This document shows, one piece after another, positions 7,778 to 13,492 of a stretch of DNA of 13,492 nt. Each line of letters starts with the position of its first letter. Within the stretch, counting starts at the first letter, position 1. The stretch comes from CBCXVS01 sp965178525 (lineage in GTDB: Bacteria; Tectomicrobia; Entotheonellia; Entotheonellales; Entotheonellaceae): positions 1 through 13,492 of the forward strand of contig CBCXVS010000213.1 in the NCBI GenBank assembly GCA_965178525.1. Direction: 5' to 3'. Below the pieces are notes generated by a model that ran no database searches, was not told the origin of the DNA, and saw only the letters and a program-made list of their open reading frames with translations. A program made the translations under genes and the position numbers.

Positions 7778-8845
7778 TTACCAGGCCGCAATGGGATTCC
7801 CCGGCGCGCCGGTGCCGCCAACTAACTTGATCGGCGCCCAAGAGAACAAGAACTCGTACGCTTTTTCCTTGGACAACACACTCAGGTCCAGGTTTTCGAA
7901 GTTCGTAATCCCATGCCGCACCATCAAATTGATGTGACAATAGGCGAATGCCTCCGGGGCGCCTTTGGCGAAATCATACGGCTCCAGGCCCCAAGTGTCC
8001 GAGCCGACCATGGCGATTTTTTTGGCGATGAGGTAGTCACAGACCTCCGGAGCGATGCCGGGCTCGCCAGCCCCCGCCTTGGCATTAATCGCCGCATGTT
8101 CCGCTGGCGTCAGCGTCGGATCGCCCCACTGACTACTCCAACCCGTACGGAACAGCACCACGTCTCCCTGACTCGCATCGGCAATGCCTTGCGCTGCCAA
8201 GGCCGCTTTATAATCCTTCAGGGTGATGCTGTATCCCTTGTCCAACACCTCGACGCCTTTGAGCGCCGCGATGTCGATTAGAATCCCCCGGGTAAAATAC
8301 CCCACCGAGGCGATATGCTCCGTCCCCACTTTCTTCAGCCCACGGGGACTGCCGACCTCTTTCAGTTTATAGCCATTATAAAAATAGTCCCCATCTTCCC
8401 AACCCTTGACGCCTTCGATCCGGATCATCGGATGGCCCAAGCCATCCCACTGCGTGCCGACCTGCCCGATTTCCGCCGTGAGGATCTCGTCCATAAACGT
8501 CTGACTGTAGTTCTTCCCTGGCCAGCTCAGCGGCCCGTGTGTCGGGCCGCCGCCACTCGGAATGCTCATGGCGAAGGTGCGGCCCGGGACCAGAGGCATG
8601 CCGTTATAATAGGGCATGCCGAGCGTCGCTACCTTGCCCTGCTTCACGAGTTTCGCGGCGGCAACCCGTTTTTCCGGCGTTATATAATGGGTCGCGCCAA
8701 GCGTATCCTCGGCGCCAAACTCCGTCGGCCACCACTTTTCGTCCACCGGGTTATTCCCTGCCAAAGCCGTATGGGCCATGGAGCCAAACACACACCCCGC
8801 GGCAACTGCGGAGATCACGACGACGGCTCGGATGTTTCTCATCAT
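7778..8845 (-). CDS. Exported cyclase-family (kynurenine formamidase-like) hydrolase
   Basis: A 355-aa member of the cyclase/kynurenine formamidase superfamily (PF04199 type), metal-dependent hydrolases or cyclases of carboxylic and amide substrates. A Sec signal peptide covers about residues 1-29 (IRAVVVISAVAAGCVFG to HTALA), so the protein is periplasmic or secreted. The family core is seen as EIGQVGTQWDGLGH (125-138), FTRGILIDIAALKGV, QGDVVLFRTGWSSQW and IAMVGSDTWGLEPYDF. In the metal motif, usually HxGTHxDxPxH, both leading His are replaced by Gln (Gln128, Gln132), while Asp134 and His138 remain. AAGGAGGG lies six bases before the ATG at 8845 (a second ATG follows directly). It starts 61 bases after the radical SAM gene, so cotranscription is likely. 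Substrate unknown. Confidence 0.85.
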   Translation of the reverse strand: MMRNIRAVVVISAVAAGCVFGSMAHTALAGNNPVDEKWWPTEFGAEDTLGATHYITPEKRVAAAKLVKQGKVATLGMPYYNGMPLVPGRTFAMSIPSGGGPTHGPLSWPGKNYSQTFMDEILTAEIGQVGTQWDGLGHPMIRIEGVKGWEDGDYFYNGYKLKEVGSPRGLKKVGTEHIASVGYFTRGILIDIAALKGVEVLDKGYSITLKDYKAALAAQGIADASQGDVVLFRTGWSSQWGDPTLTPAEHAAINAKAGAGEPGIAPEVCDYLIAKKIAMVGSDTWGLEPYDFAKGAPEAFAYCHINLMVRHGITNFENLDLSVLSKEKAYEFLFSWAPIKLVGGTGAPGNPIAAW

Positions 8846-8906
8846 GATATCCCTCCTTGTTCATTGACCATGACGTTGTGGAAGCAAGAAGACATGGTAA
8901 GGTTGT

Positions 8907-10013
8907 TCACCCTCCTTTCTTAGAGCCCGCTTTGAGGGAGGATATGCAAGGTTGGAAACGTGGCATGTATCTATGACATAAGGCGTTTTCGATGTCAACG
9001 GTTTTCTTTTTTTGGCGCCATGGGTGCGGTATGACCGCTTTGGCGTCATAGTCTATTGGCACCATCTTGTCCACCCGGGCGCCCCATTGGTAATTCCCTT
9101 CAACGGTACGTGCACACCAGCATTGCGTACAGCCATAACGCGGCATCTGCTTAAATGCCTGGCGCACGCCAAGGCGCAAGACATTGATGGAGGGATCGCG
9201 GCGGTTGACTTGCCCGCAATGATACAGGTTGCCTGCCGGATCCATCGTGACCGAGATCCAGCCCGCAGCACAGGGCAGAGGCGTGTCCTGCGGAAAGGTG
9301 CGAAAGTGGCGCAGGCTCGACCATTGATTGCCAACGGCAGGGCTGTGGCGCTTGCGCTGTTCGATCCTGGCAAACGCGTCCCTGAGTTCTGGCGCCTGCA
9401 GTTGAAAGGCGGCGCCATCCCGCTCCGTATCCAGAAACAAACTGTTGCGCGCCGGCTGGAACACGATCGAGCAGCCGAGTTCCTCCACGAGGTCGATGAG
9501 GGCCTCGAGGGCATGGGCGTTGTGCCGCCCCACGACGCAGGTAAATTCCACTTTCGGCACGCCGGCATCCCGAGCCGCGACCGCGCCCTTGATCGCATGC
9601 TCGAATGAGCCTGGCCCGCGCATGGCGTCGTGATGCTCCTGCAGGCCATCCAGGCTAATCCGCACCCCGGCCAATCGTTGTACGGTGCGGATCTTGGCCG
9701 GCGCCAGAATGCCGTTGGTGTGCATGTGGGTGGCGACCTCGTGTGCGGTTAACCAGGCGACGATATCATCGATATGCCCGAGGGACAAGGGCTCGCCCCC
9801 ATCGAGATTGATTTTCCACATCCCTAAGGCGATGAACTCGTCGAGTACTCTGAAAATATCATCGCGAGACATCTCCTGGGGCATGGGCGTGTGCCGGTCG
9901 CAATAGACACAGGCCAGATTGCACCGATGGGAGAGTTCGAAGGTCAAGACCAAAGGGGAAGGCCGGCCAAAGCGTGCTACGATGCCCTTGGTGAGGAGAG
10001 TTGCTTTGTGCAT
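8907..10013 (-). CDS. Radical SAM protein with SPASM-like C-terminus
   Basis: A 368-aa radical S-adenosylmethionine enzyme. The cluster-binding CNLACVYC (Cys31, Cys35, Cys38) and the SAM-binding GGEP (72-75) are intact, followed by HTNG and RISLDGL strands of the partial TIM barrel. The C-terminal part has Cys-rich motifs (PCAAGWISVTMDPAGNLYHCG, then GCTQCWC) typical of SPASM/Twitch extensions that hold auxiliary Fe-S clusters, as in PqqE-like and peptide-maturing enzymes. The start at 10013 has AGAGGAG eight bases upstream; the longer reading to 10130 would run through repeat-derived sequence. No adjacent RiPP precursor or second maturase is recognisable, so the substrate (peptide, cofactor or other) is open. 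It lies 175 bases after the thiamine-diphosphate enzyme and 61 bases before the cyclase gene. Confidence 0.88.
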   Translation of the reverse strand: MHKATLLTKGIVARFGRPSPLVLTFELSHRCNLACVYCDRHTPMPQEMSRDDIFRVLDEFIALGMWKINLDGGEPLSLGHIDDIVAWLTAHEVATHMHTNGILAPAKIRTVQRLAGVRISLDGLQEHHDAMRGPGSFEHAIKGAVAARDAGVPKVEFTCVVGRHNAHALEALIDLVEELGCSIVFQPARNSLFLDTERDGAAFQLQAPELRDAFARIEQRKRHSPAVGNQWSSLRHFRTFPQDTPLPCAAGWISVTMDPAGNLYHCGQVNRRDPSINVLRLGVRQAFKQMPRYGCTQCWCARTVEGNYQWGARVDKMVPIDYDAKAVIPHPWRQKKKTVDIENALCHRYMPRFQPCISSLKAGSKKGG

Positions 10014-10057
10014 ACGCCGTACTCCTCTGCGCTCATTGAATGATGAAAAAGGGATCC

Positions 10058-10084
10058 GCGAAGGATGCGAAGGAACACGAAGAG
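10058..10084. repeat. Degenerate 9-base tandem repeat upstream of the radical SAM gene
   Basis: Three units, GCGAAGGAT, GCGAAGGAA and CACGAAGAG, lie end to end about 45 bases 5' of the radical SAM start. They look like a dispersed simple repeat rather than coding sequence and explain the apparent longer N-terminal reading frame. Confidence 0.6.
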
Positions 10085-10188
10085 AAGTGGATGGTTCATA
10101 GGAGGCATGCCGGTGACGCGAAGTCCGCATCGTCGTGAGCCTGACTTCAGATCACCGGCTGTGCTTATGCGGTCAGGTCTGGTGTCAT

Positions 10189-11838
10189 CTACTTATACAT
10201 CGTCTGGTTCATCGTCCCGCTGCTATAGATATCCGGATCCAGGATGACATTGACACAAGAGGGTTTGCCTGAAGCACGGGCGCGCTCCATGGCCGGACGG
10301 ATATCTTCCGGCTGGGTCACCAATTCGCCATAGCCACCCATCGCCTCGACGATGACATCGTAGCGCGTCTCGGACAGCTTGTTGGCGACATCGCCGTGCT
10401 GTTCGCCGTACTTTGCCAGTTGGCCGTAGCGGATTTGATTCCAGCCAGCGTTGTTGCCGACGACACTGACAAAGGGCAAATTAAAGCGCACCGCCGTGTC
10501 GACATCAAACCCGGTCAGGCCGAAGGCGCCATCGCCAAAGAGCACGAAGATGTCCTTCTCCGGCATGGCCGCCTTGGCGGCAATCGCAAAGGGCGCCCCC
10601 ACACCGAGCGTGCCCAGCGGGCCGGGATCGAGCCAGTGCCCTGGCTTGTGCGTTCGAATTACCGACGCCGACATGGTGACAATATCCCCGCCGTCGCCAA
10701 CAAAGACGGTGTCCTCGGTCAGAAAATCGTTGATCTCCTTACACAACCGTAACGGGTGAATGGGAACCTAGTCAGAATTCAAACCCGCCGTGGCCTGATT
10801 AGCGCCTTTGTCCTCGGCTTCCCGCAGCGTCCGCAACCATTCCTCCGCCGCACTCCCACGCACCCCGATGGCCTCGGTGAGCTGGGTCAGGACTGCAGCC
10901 GCATCCCCACAAATGCCGAGGTCGACGTCGCGGTTATGCCCCAGCTCGCCGTATTCCAGGTCCACCTGGATGACTTTTGCCTTCGGGTTCAAGCGTTGCC
11001 CATAGCCGAGGCGGAAATCGAACGGCGTGCCCAGAATCATGATCACCTCGGCCTCGCCCAAGGCCTGGCGGCGCGACCGTACAAACAGGTTCGGATGGGT
11101 CGGCGGCAGGGCGCCACGCGCGGCGCCGTTGACGTAGATTGGCAACCCGGCCTTTTCCCCCAGCGCGGCTAACGCCTCCGCCCCGCGGCAAAACTGCACC
11201 TGACTCCCGGCCAACACGGCCGTGCGCGGCGCCTGGCCGAGCCAGGTCGCGGCCAACTCGATCGCTTTGGGATCGCCATGGGTTTTGTAGGGAGAGCGAT
11301 ATTGTTCCGGGAAACGTACGGCGTCGACATCGACCTGGGTATCCAAAACATCGCGCGGAATTTCCAGAAAGGACGGCCCCGGGCGTCCGTTGTACGCCTC
11401 GCGGAAGGCCATACTAATCAGCTCGGGAATCCGAAACGTCTGCGGCACCGTGGCGGCGAATTTGGTAATGGGCTTCATAATGCCGACGTGATCCAGCTCC
11501 TGCAGTGAGCCCATGTGAATCTGCGTCGAGGCGCCCTGACCGCCGATGACCAACATCGGCGTCTGCGCCCGAAAGGCATTGGCGACGCCGGTGACGGTGT
11601 CCGTTGTGCCTGGCCCGGCGGTGACCACCGCAACGCCCGGCTTGCCGGTCACGCGCGTCCAGGCGGCCGCGGCGTGCGCGGCCGCCTGCTCGTGGCGTAC
11701 GTCGATAATCTGAATCCCTTCGTCAAGGCAGCCGTCGTAAATGTCAATAATGTGTCCACCGCAGAGGGTGAAAATCGCTTCGACTCCTTCTGTCTTCAAG
11801 GCTCGGGCGACGAGATGTCCGCCACTGATTTTTTCCAT
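10189..11838 (-). pseudogene. Thiamine diphosphate enzyme, 2-hydroxyacyl-CoA lyase/acetolactate synthase-like, interrupted by in-frame TAG
   Basis: A ThDP-dependent enzyme of the acetolactate synthase/oxalyl-CoA decarboxylase/2-hydroxyacyl-CoA lyase group. The start at 11838 has AGGAG eight bases upstream. The Pyr domain holds the cofactor-activating Glu (RHEQAAAHAA, Glu50) and TAGPGTTDTVTG. The central domain has AVLAGSQVQF and VIMILGTPFDFRLGYG. The PP domain has PLGTLGVGAPFAIAAK and the ThDP/Mg motif GDGAFG to NN (435-463). PLGTLGVG with GDGAFG and GNNAGWNQI recalls the ILVBL/HACL2 type, favouring C-C lyase or ligase action on acyl-CoA-like substrates. The frame is continuous except for a TAG at 10768-10770 (codon 357), between LNSD and VPIHPLRLCKEI, near the start of the PP domain. 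Without readthrough the product lacks half the active site. Total length (549 positions) is normal. Confidence 0.85.
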
Positions 11839-11949
11839 GGTGTCACTCCTGCTACACGTGAGGAACGACAATGGGCGCCTGCGGTCGCGACCCTTGTTCC
11901 CTTGCGCCAGCTCTACGCCCTATGCGCGGCCGCCGTGCGATGGTAAGGC

Positions 11950-11977
11950 ATTATAACATTGTCGAACGCCGACACAA
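11950..11977 (-). promoter_or_regulatory. Candidate promoter with internal palindrome for the thiamine-diphosphate enzyme
   Basis: On the minus strand, TTGTGT (11972-11977) and a perfect TATAAT (11950-11955) are 16 bases apart, about 110 bases 5' of the start at 11838. The spacer holds TGTCG-N5-CGACA (11960-11974), a perfect 5-bp inverted repeat placed where a repressor would block polymerase. The -35 matches consensus only in its TTG. No regulator gene is nearby. Confidence 0.4.
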
Positions 11978-12230
11978 TGCCGTCTTTTCGACTGCGCGGC
12001 ATGGTGTCGGCGCGTTTCACGCCGGGCCAAGCGCTCTCCGGAGTGTTTTGTCGCTGCTGCCTTTGCCCCTATCGACAGGCCAGGATGTCCCGGTCTTTGC
12101 CACGTCCGCATCGTCGCAACCCAGGCGGCGGGGGATGGTGTCGCCAGGTGTTATGGATGGGCAAACGATCGGTGATGGAGGTGACGAGTACGCGGGTTCA
12201 CCCTGGGTTGCGAGAGGCAAGATCAGCCCT
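11978..12230. other. Intergenic region with no recognisable gene
   Basis: With the leader at 11839-11977 this makes about 390 bases between two co-oriented minus-strand genes. Several frames are open on both strands because the DNA is GC-rich, but none has a ribosome site or recognisable motif. I see no RNA gene. Confidence 0.4.
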
Positions 12231-12881
12231 CTACTCGCATGGCCGCCATGCCAGGGTATAGACGGTTGGACTACGGATGGCAAGACGCCCGAGGCCGGCC
12301 CGGTTGTCCGCATTGTTCATACGCATGGCGGTACGGAGTACCAGATTGCGCTGCGCATTGCAGGGAGACCACACGTTGCCGGCGCCTCCTAGCTGTGTCT
12401 GGTCGCGAGCCGTGTAGTGACCCCCGACTGGACCCTGATAGTTCTTGACGATCTCGATGCCTTGGCGCCCTTGAAAATAGATCTCGGTGAGGCGGTGCCC
12501 CCGCACCCCTGCCTGCAGCCACAACCCCCGTTGCGAGTCGATCTCGATGACGGTATACTGCCAGCCCGCCGGAATGTACAACGGTAGAGAAACCGTGCAG
12601 AATGTCCGCACGGTCGGGCTCGTGTTGGGCCCCACATCGGCCTCGTAGGCATCGAACACGAGGCGCACGGTGTACCCATCCTCGCTCAGGGTCGCCTCCA
12701 CGTGGGCCGCCTGTAGACACCCGTTACCGCCGTGGCTCACGGCGTCATGGAAGTAGATCTCATGGGGAGGAGGGCTCACCTGGGCCAAGCTACTGGTGGC
12801 GGCCATGAGCCAAAGCAACGCCACGATGCTGGACAGACACGTCCAGGGGAAGTGGGGCCATCGAATCGTCTGAGCTTTCAT
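12231..12881 (-). CDS. Secreted DUF4360-type protein, copy 1
   Basis: A 216-aa protein with a Sec signal peptide (about residues 1-33, ending SSLA before Gln34). The mature part matches the layout of DUF4360 proteins, secreted domains of unknown function: a hydrophobic strand (YTVRLVFDAYEADVG), FCTVSLPLYIPAGWQY (95-109), YFQGRQGIE, WSPCN (171-175), LRTAMRMNN and a final LAWRPCE. Four mature Cys (55, 95, 174, 215) could make two disulfides. AAGGAG precedes the ATG at 12881 with proper spacing, and a 6-bp hairpin (12902-12918) lies in the leader. It is a clear paralogue of the gene just upstream, sharing GWQY, YFQGR, WSPCN, NR-G-G and the WR-C ending. The stop is TAG. Confidence 0.78.
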   Translation of the reverse strand: MKAQTIRWPHFPWTCLSSIVALLWLMAATSSLAQVSPPPHEIYFHDAVSHGGNGCLQAAHVEATLSEDGYTVRLVFDAYEADVGPNTSPTVRTFCTVSLPLYIPAGWQYTVIEIDSQRGLWLQAGVRGHRLTEIYFQGRQGIEIVKNYQGPVGGHYTARDQTQLGGAGNVWSPCNAQRNLVLRTAMRMNNADNRAGLGRLAIRSPTVYTLAWRPCE

Positions 12882-12983
12882 GGGTTTCTCCTTGGCCGAT
12901 ATCCCTGGTTGGCAGGGACACGGTGGTATGAAGAAGGTCCCCGCCCTCGGTCGTGGGCAGGGACGAGCAGTTTACTGGGGCGC

Positions 12984-13492
12984 TTAGCGGCCAATATCGA
13001 AGCTGCTTTGGCTGTTCGCTGAGGGGCAACGCCGCCAGGCGAAGCCGTAAATGTGTTGGATCTCGCCGTCGATTGAATCGGTCGTGATCTCTCCAAAACC
13101 CTGGCGATTGCGACGGTTATTGAGTCGCAAACTGGTTTTGATCGTCAGATGGCGCTGCTGGTTGCAGGGCGACCAGGCGCGGTTGTGGGTCTCGGTGCCG
13201 ATGACATCGGAAAAGTCGAAGTCACGCTCTACAAAGCCTCTCCAGAAACTGGAAAACCTCGGTCCACGCCGACCCTGGAAATAATACTCCGAGATCTGAC
13301 GCGCTTCCACACGGCGGTCGAGGCCCACAAAGTCCCGATAATCCAATTCTATCAGGGAGTATTGCCAGCCCGGTGGAATGTTCAGCGGCAGATTGATATT
13401 GCAAAACCGTCGCACCCTAGACCGAAGTTCCTCCCGTGATTCGGCGACAACTTGTTGAAATAAAAACTCAAAAGCCTGAAACGAATTGACCT
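12984..13492 (-). CDS. Secreted DUF4360-type protein, copy 2 (start beyond right edge)
   Basis: The frame is open from the TAA at 12984 to the right edge of the window, so the true start and signal peptide lie outside; the first complete codon ends at 13490. The visible 168 residues begin in the strand equivalent to VFDAYEAD of copy 1 (FQAFEFLFQQVVAES). They continue with FCNINLPLNIPPGWQY, LDYRDFVGLD, YFQGRRGP, WSPCNQQRHLTIKTSLRLNN, NRQGFG and FAWRRC, closely following copy 1. Unlike copy 1 it has a 12-residue extension after the last Cys (PSANSQSSFDIGR). It lies 102 bases upstream of copy 1, in the same orientation, as a tandem duplication. A GTG at 13415 is an internal codon, not the start. 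Confidence 0.75.
   Translation of the reverse strand, partial: VNSFQAFEFLFQQVVAESREELRSRVRRFCNINLPLNIPPGWQYSLIELDYRDFVGLDRRVEARQISEYYFQGRRGPRFSSFWRGFVERDFDFSDVIGTETHNRAWSPCNQQRHLTIKTSLRLNNRRNRQGFGEITTDSIDGEIQHIYGFAWRRCPSANSQSSFDIGR

Noticed and set aside
8842..8895. 17-codon ORF between the radical SAM and cyclase genes, ending in ATGA overlap with the cyclase start; possible leader or RiPP precursor
   Set aside because: The upstream AAGGAGGG is about 15 bases from its ATG, too far for good initiation, and the peptide MSSCFHNVMVNEQGGIS has no leader/core pattern. The strong ribosome site nearer 8850 serves the cyclase directly.
4641..10770. Genome-wide reassignment of TAG to an amino acid
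   Set aside because: Several genes in the window end sensibly at TAG (2687, 5794, 7573, 10189, 12231), with family-typical C-termini where judged, so TAG appears to be a working stop. Kept only as a low-probability alternative for the two interior sites.
11871..12392. Plus-strand 173-codon open frame spanning the gap and the end of DUF4360 copy 1
   Set aside because: It overlaps two supported minus-strand features, shows no recognisable motif, and long open frames are expected in GC-rich DNA.
1..13492. CRISPR array, tRNA, rRNA or toxin-antitoxin/defence system
   Set aside because: No regularly spaced repeats, no cloverleaf-like or rRNA-like sequence, and no recognisable defence-domain motif were seen on either strand by eye.

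Overview
This is a mostly GC-rich window from a bacterium. Strong Shine-Dalgarno (SD) sites, a twin-arginine (TAT) signal, Sec signal peptides and a possible lipoprotein suggest a diderm, probably environmental and uncultured. I cannot name the phylum from sequence alone. Genes after about 1.2 kb are almost all on the minus strand and look like a catabolic or accessory region. The first ~0.9 kb differs: plus strand, clearly AT-richer by eye, with two overlapping genes for unrecognised membrane proteins and a likely terminator.

Layout. 53-890 (+): small membrane protein plus a 208-aa membrane protein with a charged tail. 1183-3740 (-): a TAT-exported family 5 (peptide/opine-type) ABC substrate-binding protein followed by an amidase-signature enzyme, both broken. 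4080-5681 (-): exported all-helical-looking protein of unknown function, interrupted by an in-frame TAG. 5794-6225 (-): exported DUF4437-like cupin, with a (GGACTGA)4 tandem repeat just upstream. 6280-6732: intergenic, with a possible insertion-sequence remnant. 6733-7575 (+): unusual short-chain dehydrogenase. 7778-8845 (-): exported cyclase/kynurenine-formamidase-family protein. 8907-10013 (-): radical SAM protein with a SPASM-like C-terminus. 10189-11838 (-): thiamine-diphosphate enzyme resembling 2-hydroxyacyl-CoA lyase/acetolactate synthase, interrupted by an in-frame TAG. 12231-12881 and 12984 to the right edge (-): two tandem paralogous secreted DUF4360-type proteins, the second cut by the window end.

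The most consistent signal is gene decay or sequence error. Four long genes are disrupted by four different lesions: a frameshift; a large internal deletion plus a frameshift; and two separate in-frame TAG codons. At least five other genes here end in an ordinary TAG, so amber reassignment is not the favoured explanation, though the two interior TAGs deserve checking. The dehydrogenase is also non-canonical, with an insertion in the cofactor loop and no catalytic Lys.

How the genes might work together is inference only. The binding protein and amidase would form an uptake-plus-hydrolysis pair for an amide. The hydroxyacyl-CoA lyase-like enzyme, radical SAM protein and cyclase-family hydrolase lie in the same orientation and may be one transcriptional group. 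I do not see a convincing new defence or mobile system. The least explained parts are the AT-rich membrane-protein pair at the left edge and the exported 533-codon protein.
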